The notes below the pieces were generated by a model, which saw nothing but the letters and a program-made list of their open reading frames with translations, was not told the DNA's origin and searched no databases. DNA of 64,000 nucleotides from Edaphobacter lichenicola. GTDB lineage: Bacteria > Acidobacteriota > Terriglobia > Terriglobales > Acidobacteriaceae. Made by a program: the position numbers and the translations under genes. The stretch lies in the NCBI RefSeq assembly GCF_025264645.1, contig NZ_CP073696.1, positions 3,410,001 through 3,474,000 of the forward strand, given 5' to 3'. How positions within the stretch are numbered: position 1 is the stretch's first letter; each line of letters opens with the position of its first letter. Below are positions 14,811 to 23,212 of the stretch, one piece after another.

Positions 14811-17180
14811 TTATGCTGCATAGAGCAATTGTTGAAGTTCGCCGACGGCGGCTTGAAGTTGATCGGGACCACCAAAAAGTTGAGCGATTTCAATTACATT
14901 CCCGTGCTCCGACAAAGGCGAAACCTTAAGGATGTCTGGTATCTGGAATTGTGCTGTCCCAAACTCGACATACTTGTCTAGCAGTTCGTTAAGCACCTGA
15001 CGCGCGCCGTTGGTGAACCGATTGAAAAATGCCTGGCCGTCAAGACGGGCGGCCTCAGCCCGCTCACGTCTGCTCCGGATCGGCGCACTGTAGGCCACAT
15101 TGCAGAGAAGGTCGAAAGGGTCCGCGTCTGGTTGCTTGGCAACCTCGGCCAATTCCTCAAAGGAGATGCCGCGCTGCTCAAGGGCGGCAATAATCGCGGC
15201 GCGCTCATCGGGGGCACTCCACCTGGCACGCAGATCGGCGGCAGAAGGATACATGCTGCGGACACTATCAGCGGTGTATTCTGTGAATCGTCGAACTTCC
15301 AGCCGTCTACCGTCTTCGTCGAGCTCGTAAACGAGATGAGCGGCAATTTCCACCACCACGCCGCCATCAACGTGATATTTGCGCGGCGGCCCCTGCTCAT
15401 CATCAAAGACAGGTCCGCGTGCGGCCTCCTGCTCCTGTTCTGCTGGATCTTCGGCCTGTGGTTCATCCACGACGACCGGCTCTCCTATGGCCTCGCCTTC
15501 CGCGTTCATCTGTTCGTCAACAGTCTGCGCTGGATCACCGTCAAAGTCCCTATCGGCAAACAAGCGTGTGGCGCTGCCGGTGTAATCGAGGATATTGAAA
15601 TACAACTTGCCGTAGTCGTCCCGCACGCGAGTACCACGGCCAATGATCTGCTTGAATTCCGACATTGAGTTGATATTGCGCACGAGCACGACATTCTTGC
15701 AGGTGGGCGCATTGACGCCTGTCGTAAGCATCTGTGATGTCGTAAGAATTGTCGGTGTCTGGGTTTCCAGTTCCATGAATCGGCCCAAGTGAGCCCGCCC
15801 CGTGTCGCCTTCATCGGAGACGACGCGGGCGACATAGTCGGGAAACTGGCGGACCAAATCTGCATTGCAGTTGTTGAGCGCCCGTCGCATCTCTTCGGCG
15901 TGTTCCTGGTCTGCACAGAAAACGATGGTCTTTGCAAAGCGATCAGTTTTCTTCAGAAAATCCGACAGGTTGCGAGCGATGGCTTCCGTGCGTGCTTTCA
16001 GGGCGATCACGCGATCAAAATCCGATGTGCCGTACAAGGCATCCGGGATTTCCCGGCCATAGCGGTCAAGCTCGCCGGGAGTCGGACGCCAGCCAGCGGC
16101 ATCTACGGTCGATACGATACGATGCACTCGGTATGGCGCGAGGAATCCGTCGTCAATACCTTGCCGGAGACTGTAGGTATAGAGCGGATTCTGAAAATAG
16201 CGATACGTGTCGCGGTTGTCTTCACGTAGCGGTGTCGCGGTCATGCCGATCTGACTTGCGGGCTCAAAATATTCGAGAATCTCCCGCCAATTGCTTTCGT
16301 CGCGTGCGCTCCCCCGGTGGCATTCGTCTACGATGATCAGGTCAAAGAAATCGCGGGCATAGTCGCGGTATAACCCTGGACGGCGCTGGTCTTTCGCAAT
16401 CGCCTGATAAATGGCAAAGTACATCTCGCGGCTTTTGACCGCCTCCCCTTCAATCTTGTGCCGGGCTTCGCCGAACGGAGCGAAGGTTTTGTCCTTTGGG
16501 TCATCAACGAGCACATTGCGGTCGGCGAGGTAAAGAATTCTAGGACGGCGATGCTCGCCGGTACGATTCCATAAGGAGTTCGTCAGCTTCCAGCAGATCT
16601 GAAAGGCGACCTCTGTCTTCCCGGTCCCGGTCGCAAGCGTCAGCAGCGATCGTTTCTTGCCCTGGAGAATGGACTGCACCGCACGATTGATCGCAATCTC
16701 CTGGTAGTAGCGCGACGGCCTTCCTGCCAAGTGATAGAACGGCGTGAGCAGTCGGTTGCCGACTTCCTCGGTGATGTTCTCCGCTGTTCTGAGTCGTGCC
16801 CAAAGTTCTGATGCCGTGGGGAACGTCTCCAGTTCAGTATCGATGCCGGTCAGGAAGTCATGTTCAAGGATGCTATGGCCGTTCGTCGCATAGGCGAACT
16901 TCAGTCCCAGAATCTGGGCATATTCCTTGGCTTGCTGCAATCCGTCGCCGGAGGTCTTATAGGCCGCTTTCGCTTCCACGACGGCAATGGGGAAGTCCCG
17001 GCGATACCGCAACAGATAGTCGGCGCGCTTCTGAGGACGGCGGATCGCTCGGTTGCCAACGAGCACAATCCGGCCATCTGTAAAGCTCTTTTGCTCGCTG
17101 ATCTGGTTGTCTTCCCATCCGGCGCTGTAGAGCTTTGGCAGGACGTAAGTACGGCAGGTATCGGCTTCGTTCAGGGGCAT
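14811..17180 (-). CDS. hsdR: Type I restriction endonuclease subunit HsdR
   Basis: 789 residues, EcoEI-like size. The N-terminal nuclease domain has a PD-(D/E)XK core: Asp54 in RADYLLRYR and Glu69-x-Lys71 in VVEAK. The SF2 translocase follows: Walker A LATGTGKTE (182-190), DEAD-type box DECHRG, motif III TATPLRED, motif VI IGRGTRVRDDYG. A C-terminal domain contacts the methylase core. It cleaves unmodified incoming DNA after ATP-driven translocation. First gene of the hsdRMS operon; all motifs are intact, so the system appears functional. Confidence 0.95.
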   Translation of the reverse strand: MPLNEADTCRTYVLPKLYSAGWEDNQISEQKSFTDGRIVLVGNRAIRRPQKRADYLLRYRRDFPIAVVEAKAAYKTSGDGLQQAKEYAQILGLKFAYATNGHSILEHDFLTGIDTELETFPTASELWARLRTAENITEEVGNRLLTPFYHLAGRPSRYYQEIAINRAVQSILQGKKRSLLTLATGTGKTEVAFQICWKLTNSLWNRTGEHRRPRILYLADRNVLVDDPKDKTFAPFGEARHKIEGEAVKSREMYFAIYQAIAKDQRRPGLYRDYARDFFDLIIVDECHRGSARDESNWREILEYFEPASQIGMTATPLREDNRDTYRYFQNPLYTYSLRQGIDDGFLAPYRVHRIVSTVDAAGWRPTPGELDRYGREIPDALYGTSDFDRVIALKARTEAIARNLSDFLKKTDRFAKTIVFCADQEHAEEMRRALNNCNADLVRQFPDYVARVVSDEGDTGRAHLGRFMELETQTPTILTTSQMLTTGVNAPTCKNVVLVRNINSMSEFKQIIGRGTRVRDDYGKLYFNILDYTGSATRLFADRDFDGDPAQTVDEQMNAEGEAIGEPVVVDEPQAEDPAEQEQEAARGPVFDDEQGPPRKYHVDGGVVVEIAAHLVYELDEDGRRLEVRRFTEYTADSVRSMYPSAADLRARWSAPDERAAIIAALEQRGISFEELAEVAKQPDADPFDLLCNVAYSAPIRSRRERAEAARLDGQAFFNRFTNGARQVLNELLDKYVEFGTAQFQIPDILKVSPLSEHGNVIEIAQLFGGPDQLQAAVGELQQLLYAA

Positions 17181-17334
17181 CGTACTCCAGTGGCCGTCGC
17201 TTTCTCTGAGCTGGAACTTCTTGTAATGCGGGGCTTTCGCAGTCAGTTGGTACTGCTAACGATTGTACGGTCCTGGGATGCGCTCAACGATATCACCGCG
17301 AAACTAAGGGCAGAAACGCCTGCTGGGATCGTTC

Positions 17335-17373
17335 GGACCATGGGCCGTGTGGAAACGGGGGGCCCCACGGTCC
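17335..17373. other. GC-rich hairpin between hsdR and the RepB-like genes
   Basis: GGACC (17335-17339) and GGTCC at the 3' end close a stem whose inner part pairs TGGGCC with GGCCCC(A), about 11 bp with a small offset. It lies just past the stop of the second RepB-like gene (minus strand) but has no T run on either strand. It may be a weak terminator or a protein-binding site. The rest of 17181-17429 shows nothing further. Confidence 0.4.
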
Positions 17374-17429
17374 GTTATTGCCTATCTCGTTTTCGGCCTT
17401 TCCAGGGGGAAAGCTGCCGGGGTCTGCCG

Positions 17430-18344
17430 CTATTGACCCTTACTGGCTCTCTCCTGGGTTGGAGATGGTCTCAGATCCGAGATGATTGTCATCAAAGTTT
17501 CCAGGGGGCCGGGATGGTGCCGATCCAGGTAGTATTTAATTTTTTCCTCTTTAAATAAGCGGTCGAGATAGGCGCATGTCACCGTTAGCGTGAGGACGTC
17601 AGTGCCGTAGGTCTCTTCGATTGCCTTTAGGTTCTGAATTATGCCGTCGGTGTCTTCGCCCAGGAGCGTGTCCGCTGCGTCGGAATTGGCCTTGTTTTGG
17701 CGTGCAATTGAAGCCTGTGTCAGAAGCGCCGGAGGACTGATGGCGAGCCTGGTCTTTGCAAACGATACAGAATAGTCATTGCGGAGGACCATTAGCTCCA
17801 CTGTCGCGATCTGTCCAATCGCTTTCATCTTTCGCAGTATTGGGAACAGTTCCAGGCTTAGCTTTTTGTCACGCAACATCTCTACGACCTCTGGGCAAAT
17901 TCCTTCGAGCATTTGCGCCCGCCTCCGAATTGCCGCAACATCCACGTTCAGGGTAGCGGCGATACGCTCCTCGGCGACTCCGCTCTTGAGAGCTTCCATC
18001 AGCATGAAGTGTTGGGCTACAGGTGGGATGTGGTTAACTCGCTTGTTGTACGTGTAGCTCTCATCGTCCGTGGAAAGGATGCAGTTAACTTCCTCCGTCC
18101 CCAATATCTTGAGGGCCTCAAATCTGAGATGTCCATCCAGTAGCAGAAAGCCTTTACCTTCCTGCGGAAATACCACGAGCGGCTCGATTAGGCCGATTTC
18201 GCGGACGGAGGATAGGATTTGTTTAAAGATAGAGGAACGGAGCGCCTCTGCAGTTGCATTCCGCTGTGGAACGATCGAGCTCAGCGGCAGAGTTAGGATG
18301 TTGTTCTGAAAAGCAGAACGCAAGTTGGCGGCGGCACGTTTCAT
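17430..18344 (-). CDS. ParB-like protein with RepB C-terminal domain (second of pair)
   Basis: 304 residues. ParB N-terminal domain: LTLPLSSIVPQRNATAEALRSSIFKQILSSVREIGLIEPLVVFP, with the nucleotide-binding patch LLLDGHLRFEALKILG. An HTH-containing middle follows (RIAATLNVDVAAIRRRAQML), then a RepB-family helical tail ending in LDRLFKEEKIKYYLDRHHPG. Family members bind DNA sites in plasmid partition, but no ParA is encoded nearby. Its ATG overlaps the stop of the preceding RepB-like frame once that gene's frameshift is corrected (ATGA). Together with the serine recombinase it forms a compact three-gene operon of unknown function. Confidence 0.83.
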   Translation of the reverse strand: MKRAAANLRSAFQNNILTLPLSSIVPQRNATAEALRSSIFKQILSSVREIGLIEPLVVFPQEGKGFLLLDGHLRFEALKILGTEEVNCILSTDDESYTYNKRVNHIPPVAQHFMLMEALKSGVAEERIAATLNVDVAAIRRRAQMLEGICPEVVEMLRDKKLSLELFPILRKMKAIGQIATVELMVLRNDYSVSFAKTRLAISPPALLTQASIARQNKANSDAADTLLGEDTDGIIQNLKAIEETYGTDVLTLTVTCAYLDRLFKEEKIKYYLDRHHPGPLETLMTIISDLRPSPTQERASKGQ

Positions 18345-19209
18345 TGTTGAAGCCTCCCCGCGAGCTCGGCAGGAACGGACTGGACGCCCTCGGCCTTTAA
18401 CAAAGTTCGAAAGTGCTCATCTCCAAATAAGATTCGCGCGGCGGAAGTCAACAAAATCAGCCGATCTCTTGTTCGGTTAGCTTTCACAACCAAAGCGGTC
18501 TGCTCACGAATCTTCTGCTTGTATTCCTGGACCAGGGATTCGCCGGTGAGCTTGCGATGCGTCGGCGGGCCTTTCCTAGAAGCCTTTGTTTTTCCAACCT
18601 CTGGCTTATAACGCGGCGAGCGGCAGAGATGCGCGCTCCGCGCAGGTCACCTTTCTCGTAAGCCTCAGATAGTGCCCTGGAAATCTCATGATTGTTGCCA
18701 GTGGCGATTTCTACTGCAACGCTGAGCGGTATACGACCGGCCTCGACAGCCAAGACAAGAAATTCTTCCCCTTTATCGATGAGGTTGCAGATTCCATATA
18801 GGTACGCACGATCCAGGCCGAGCTTGCGAGCGATCTGCTCGCTTGAGTGCCCCCTCTCACGCAGAACCCGAACCTCGAACAAAATGGCATGGGTTGATGC
18901 TGGCCTTCTCGCTATGTTTTCCACCAGGCTCATCAATTGCCGATCCTGCTCAGGTGCTTCGATGACAATTGCTGGAATGAACATTTCACCAAGCTCGACA
19001 AAAGCTTCCATACGCCCTTGTCCGCATACCAGATCGTAGCGTTTTCCGTCGGAAGTTGATTGAGGTCTTTGCGCCACGGTGATAGGCCGTTTCAGACCTA
19101 CAGTTGCGATGCTTTGAACGACCAATTGCCACTTGAGCCGATTACGTGTTCGCGGATTTATGATTCGGATCTCTGATATTGGAATTGATTCAACTTGTTG
19201 CTCGTTCAC
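18341..19209 (-). pseudogene. ParB-like protein with RepB C-terminal domain (first of pair), frameshifted
   Basis: The GTG start at 19209 overlaps the recombinase stop (GTGA). The ParB domain is intact: SIPISEIRIINPRTRNR, RYDLVCGQGRMEAFVELG, HTH HSSEQIARKLGLDRAYLYGI, AYEKGDLRGARISAARRV. The open frame then leaves the family pattern and stops at 18484. A -1 shift at about 18588-18620, near an A5 run, restores a typical RepB tail (RKLTGESLVQEYKQKIREQT, FGDEHFRTLLKAEGVQS). That frame stops exactly at the ATGA overlap with the next gene. Either one base was lost or ribosomes shift here; the sequence alone cannot decide. Confidence 0.78.
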
Positions 19210-20759
19210 GCTAGATCCTCCACCGAAATTCTTTTTGCGAGGTTGATAAACAGACTGAGGGTATCGAATCGATACAGGTCGAGTGAAACTCCATTGTCTG
19301 CCGCAAGACTGAGCCGCTTCCAGAGGAGATCAATGCTCGGAAGCAGGTAGTAATCCTTAACGGTCTGATTCCCTGGATTCAATCGGGCGGCAATGGTAAT
19401 GTCCGGCATTAGGCCGGCATCGAACCTGAGTCGCCACCGTGGGGACTGGGCTTTTGTCTCCTGACATCTTGAAAGGATGAGAGACGCCGTGTATTCGGAA
19501 TTGATGGTCAGCAGGTCGGAACGGTCGTCTATGTCTACTTGCGCACCGGTCGCTCGCAGATCCGCAACAATGATCTCGACCAGATCTTGATGCCGCCGAC
19601 GCAACTCCCGATTTGCTTCAATAAAGCTGGAATCTCGCCGGTCGCTCCAACCAATCAGCTCGTAAGCTCTATGCAGACCGCCGAATCGCGACATGTACAT
19701 TGAACTTGAAGGCATATCTTCTGCTTCATCGATCAGTATCCCCGACAGTTTTCCGCACCTCTCCAACAGAGATCGCAATCGCGCGAGCAAGTCCTCGTCT
19801 GACAAGTGAATATGTCGAGCATCGATAATCCGTCGAGCTTGCAAAAAGACATCTGTGGGAACGATTGCCTTGAATGCTTCACTACGAGAGATCCACATTT
19901 CAGGCGGATTGATCAGGCGTTTCATCTTCAGCTTGTAAGAACGGCGGTTGTATACATTGGCTCCGACGTATTTAGGATTGGTGAGAATCTGATGAATCGT
20001 CGCTCTCGTCCAAGGTCTCCCCATGTCAGATAGCACACCCTTGCTGTTGAGATAAAAGGCAAGATTTTTTTCTGACTGCGCATCTTCGGTGAACCTCGAG
20101 AACAGGTCCCTCACTACCAGAACCTCGGCATCCGGCCCAGGCACCAGGACAACACGGTCCGTCTGTAAGCTCTTCCGTTCGCCTCGCGTTAATAATCCCT
20201 TTTCTCTGCCGTCACGATCAATGAGTTGGCGTCGGAGACCGTAACCAGCAGGGCCACCTTGCCTAAATCCAAGTTCGATAAGACGGCATTGCCCCGCGAA
20301 GACTTTAACCGAGAGCTCCCGACTGTACTCTCCTGCCATCGTCCGCTTGAGAGTCTTCATCAGTGCAGACGCCATGCTCCCATCATTGGCGAACTGCTCG
20401 CCGCAATAGTGAACCCGTATGCCGGCACGCTTCAAAACATATTCGTGATACGCGCTTTCGTCCGCGTCCTGGAACCGCCCCCAGCGGCTCACATCGTAGA
20501 CCAAGACGTCCGTGAAGTTGGTATTCCCTTGCTCTACATCCCTCAGAAGCTGACTTAGCCCATCCCGGCCCGCTAGGTTGAGGCCGCTTCGCCCATGGTC
20601 ATCGTATGTGGCGACGACATCCATATTGTGAGTGATGGCATATTTCGTGATGGTGTCGGACTGGTTTTGTGGAGAATACTGTTGATGTTCTGTTGACATT
20701 CGGACGTACTGAGCCGCACGACTGGTGGGTGAAGGCGAATTGTCACTTTTCGGCGGCAT
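19206..20759 (-). CDS. Large serine recombinase
   Basis: 517 residues. N-terminal resolvase domain: AAQYVRMSTEHQQYSPQNQ with the nucleophile Ser in RMST, SGLNLAGRDGLSQLLRDV, LVYDVSRWGRFQDADES. The recombinase domain follows: YGLRRQLIDRDG, and RATIHQILTNPKYVGANVYNR (a zinc-region precursor pattern). The C-terminal about 200 residues lack the usual zinc ribbon Cys pairs and are poorly recognised. It heads an operon with two RepB-like genes, overlapping the first by 4 bp. The linkage suggests the ParB-like proteins assist or control recombination; this is inference. Its own attachment sites are not obvious. Confidence 0.9.
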   Translation of the reverse strand: MPPKSDNSPSPTSRAAQYVRMSTEHQQYSPQNQSDTITKYAITHNMDVVATYDDHGRSGLNLAGRDGLSQLLRDVEQGNTNFTDVLVYDVSRWGRFQDADESAYHEYVLKRAGIRVHYCGEQFANDGSMASALMKTLKRTMAGEYSRELSVKVFAGQCRLIELGFRQGGPAGYGLRRQLIDRDGREKGLLTRGERKSLQTDRVVLVPGPDAEVLVVRDLFSRFTEDAQSEKNLAFYLNSKGVLSDMGRPWTRATIHQILTNPKYVGANVYNRRSYKLKMKRLINPPEMWISRSEAFKAIVPTDVFLQARRIIDARHIHLSDEDLLARLRSLLERCGKLSGILIDEAEDMPSSSMYMSRFGGLHRAYELIGWSDRRDSSFIEANRELRRRHQDLVEIIVADLRATGAQVDIDDRSDLLTINSEYTASLILSRCQETKAQSPRWRLRFDAGLMPDITIAARLNPGNQTVKDYYLLPSIDLLWKRLSLAADNGVSLDLYRFDTLSLFINLAKRISVEDLA

Positions 20760-21247
20760 CGGGTGATACGAAAGACCATTAACCTCTCCGACCCTATGCT
20801 TCGTTCATGAATATCAGCTACCGATTTCTGTCTGCGCGAGACAAACAATGGGAATAAGCCAGATCCGTAGCAAGAATTCACAGAGCACTCACTATCATGG
20901 ACCCCGTACCCTCCGCTCCGGTGTCCGTCAAGGCTCTCCGCTGCGCTTCGACCGCTAGCGCGGCGCTTCGCGACCTTGACCGACATCTCCGCTCCGGGTG
21001 ATGGCTAGATATGAGAAGCATGCGCTTCTCTATTCTCAAGAGAATCGGACCTTCAGAGTGATTCGGAGGGCGGTGTAACACTTTGAAAGGTTTTGGGAAG
21101 GGAGGCCCAGCGGCAAATAGATAGCTTCGGGTGGCGGCAAGGTTGGGCTCCTTTACGCTAGAATTGTGTCGTCTTTTGAAAGTTTCATTTCAATACGGCA
21201 GAACGAACCGTCCTCGTTGAGTTCTTGATCGGCTTGATCGGACGGTT
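20760..21247. promoter_or_regulatory. Divergent regulatory region with several inverted repeats
   Basis: 488 bp between the recombinase operon (minus) and the RHH gene (plus). It contains TGTCCGTCAAGG (20922-20933) with CCTTGACCGACA (20974-20985), a 12-bp inverted repeat with one mismatch. Two adjacent palindromes are GAGAAGC-ATGC-GCTTCTC (21013-21030) and ATTCTC-AA-GAGAAT (21032-21045), sharing GAGAA half sites. These are plausible operators or recombination/ParB-type sites. No coding frame is supported. Confidence 0.5.
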
Positions 21248-21709
21248 ATGTTAGCGGAAAAAGTCCACTTGGGCAGGAAGTCATACGCCTTGGCAACACA
21301 GAAAACAGGTCGAAACGTGAACCGCGAAGGACAGCGCTGGACGGAAGACCGCGCAGGGATGACCCTGCGCTTACCCATCGACCTCCGGGAAGCGGTCACC
21401 GAAGAGGCGCGGGTCGCCGGCGATCTTTCTAGGGTGGTTCTTTTCGCCCTCCGCAATGTCGACCGGAAGGACGTGACAATCACGCAGACTCGCAAAGCCG
21501 GACTTCCGTTATCCAAACCTCAGCTTTTGCATGTTGGAGCCGAGGCACGATCCGTGATCCGAGCTTGGGCCAAGGATGAGGGGGTGAGCGTGAACGCTAT
21601 TATGGTTAGCGTTCTCGAAGAGTTTTTCCGGCGTCTGAGGAAAAGCAAGGTACTCCGCGAGGAGCTGAGACTGGAACTGAGGGCCAGACGCGGCTTTCTG
21701 CCGAGCTAG
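21248..21709 (+). CDS. Protein with two ribbon-helix-helix-like segments
   Basis: 153 residues. RAGMTLRLPIDLREAVTEEARVAGDLSRVVLFALRNV looks like one ribbon-helix-helix (RHH) unit. A second follows at about 95-140 (LLHVGAEARSVIRAWAKDEGVSVNAIMVSVLEEFFRRL). The basic N-terminus and C-terminus fit DNA binding. RHH proteins usually repress their own or neighbouring promoters. The palindromes at 21013-21045, some 200 bp upstream, are candidate targets. No toxin-like partner is adjacent. Function is unassigned beyond likely DNA binding. Confidence 0.55.
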   Translation: MLAEKVHLGRKSYALATQKTGRNVNREGQRWTEDRAGMTLRLPIDLREAVTEEARVAGDLSRVVLFALRNVDRKDVTITQTRKAGLPLSKPQLLHVGAEARSVIRAWAKDEGVSVNAIMVSVLEEFFRRLRKSKVLREELRLELRARRGFLPS

Positions 21710-22037
21710 AAAATCGATTGATGTCCAATCGATTCGCCAAGAACGTTTTCCCCTGCAGAAGCGGCCGCATTCTCAATGTTTAGCTGGAAGCTTCCCTGGG
21801 CGTCGCGGAACAAGCCGCTATCCTCAGTATGAGTAGCGGAAGACGTCGGCACTAGCGGCGCCTGGAGCGAGGGAAAAGACTTCTTCCCTTCAATCACCCG
21901 AGGAAATGCCATTTTCGCAGACTCGGGGCTGGTGGATACCAGAACAGCTTTTTCTTTGATTTACGAAAAGGTGGCGTCTGGACTCTCGGCGCAAAGACTG
22001 TTGAACTTTTTGCCGTACCATTGTGTTTGGGATTGGC
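21710..22037. other. Intergenic stretch before the ABC-3C operon
   Basis: 328 bp. A minus-strand frame of 68 codons exists at 21706-21912 but has no ribosome binding site and no recognisable sequence, so I do not call it. The promoter of the ABC-3C operon should lie in the right-hand part. Confidence 0.35.
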
Positions 22038-22970
22038 ATGACGGAAAAACGGCGTTCTATGGACCCAGTACAGCAGAGTTTCTATGTCCTTCATTTCAAA
22101 GCAGCTTTCCATGAGAAGAAGGGCACAGCTTTCCAAGATTGGTTCGTGCAGATTGCGGGTCATGCCTATGGTCCTGACTTTGATGAGGTGCGCCCATACG
22201 GAAAACAAGGGGATCTGAAATGCGATGGTAGGCTTCTGAGCGCTAAAACTGTCTTTCAGAGCTATGCCCCCTACCTTATGAAGGACACGGAGCTCATTAC
22301 CAAGATTGACGAGGACTTCCAGGGCGCGGTAGAGAACTGGAAAGGTTGGATTGAAAGTTGGATATTCGTTCACAACGATGCGCGCGGACTTCCGCCAGCG
22401 GTGACCATCCAGCTCGACGGATTGAGGAAGCAAAATCCAAAAGTCCACATTGAGGTCTGGTCAGAACCGGAATTGCTGAAATTAGCGCAGCGGATGGATC
22501 TGACTTCGCATCAACTGATGTTCGGGTATGCGCCCTCTCTCGCGGTTGTGGATCGATTGGTTTTGAACGACCTCGTTCCGATTATTGAGGCGCTTTCGCG
22601 TGCGAAACCAAGTGTTATGAATCCGCCGTTGACTCCGCCGAGTTTGCTGAAGCTGGAAAGAAACGCTCTGTCCACGGACGCCGCCGTTTTGCTACAGATG
22701 GGGCGACGCAAGAGTGATTTGGTTCAGACCTTTTTCCTGCGAGGCCCGCGCCCAGATTTCGGGGAACAAATCGCTCAAGCCTTTCGAGAGCGCTACACAA
22801 TTTTGAAGGGCTTAGGTCTACCAGCGGATAGTATTTTCAAGAGCTTTCAAGACTACGCGGGCGGTAACGGTGACCCGCAGCGCCAGGGCGCAGCGCTGGC
22901 TGTTATCACATACTTTTTTGACGCCTGTGACATATTTGAAGATCCAGGCCCAATGGAAAGCGGATCATGA
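22038..22970 (+). CDS. ABC-3C system effector-like component
   Basis: About 310 residues from the ATG at 22038 (TTGGGATT upstream; GTG at 22023 and ATG at 22059 are alternatives). The N-terminal part reads FHEKKGTAFQDWFVQIAGHAYGPDFDEVRPYGKQGDLKCDGRLLSAKTVFQSYAP, a PD-(D/E)XK-like restriction-nuclease pattern (Asp in GDLKCDG, then a lysine-containing strand) often seen in the first gene of ABC-three-component loci. The C-terminal part is a helical interaction domain (ILKGLGLPADSIFKSF). It overlaps the next gene by 4 bp. The known framework: an SMC-like ATPase senses a trigger and licenses the effector. Confidence 0.68.
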   Translation: MTEKRRSMDPVQQSFYVLHFKAAFHEKKGTAFQDWFVQIAGHAYGPDFDEVRPYGKQGDLKCDGRLLSAKTVFQSYAPYLMKDTELITKIDEDFQGAVENWKGWIESWIFVHNDARGLPPAVTIQLDGLRKQNPKVHIEVWSEPELLKLAQRMDLTSHQLMFGYAPSLAVVDRLVLNDLVPIIEALSRAKPSVMNPPLTPPSLLKLERNALSTDAAVLLQMGRRKSDLVQTFFLRGPRPDFGEQIAQAFRERYTILKGLGLPADSIFKSFQDYAGGNGDPQRQGAALAVITYFFDACDIFEDPGPMESGS

Positions 22971-23212
22971 TTCTGCCTTCAAAACACGTCCAGCCGCAAC
23001 GCGCTCTCGTCGGAGTCGGAGCAGAAATCATCAGTGCTCTCACTACGCCGATGACAATGTCTCGAATGTGGGACGAGATTCGTGGACGCCGGACACTCGC
23101 TGTTCCAAACGCTCCTTTGGATTATGAGTGGTTTGTTCTCGCTTTGGATTTTCTATATTCGATAGGCGCGATCGACTACGAACGTGGAACATTGCGGAGG
23201 GTTGCGAAATGA
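22967..23212 (+). CDS. ABC-3C system middle component
   Basis: 81 residues, a small winged-helix-like protein: LVGVGAEIISALTTPMTMSRMWDEIRGRR, then LDYEWFVLALDFLYSIGAIDYERGTLRRV. This size and sequence style match the small middle component (MC6-like) that links effector and ATPase in ABC-three-component systems. It overlaps both neighbours by 4 bp (ATGA at 22967-22970 and 23209-23212), which indicates tight translational coupling. Confidence 0.72.
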   Translation: MILPSKHVQPQRALVGVGAEIISALTTPMTMSRMWDEIRGRRTLAVPNAPLDYEWFVLALDFLYSIGAIDYERGTLRRVAK

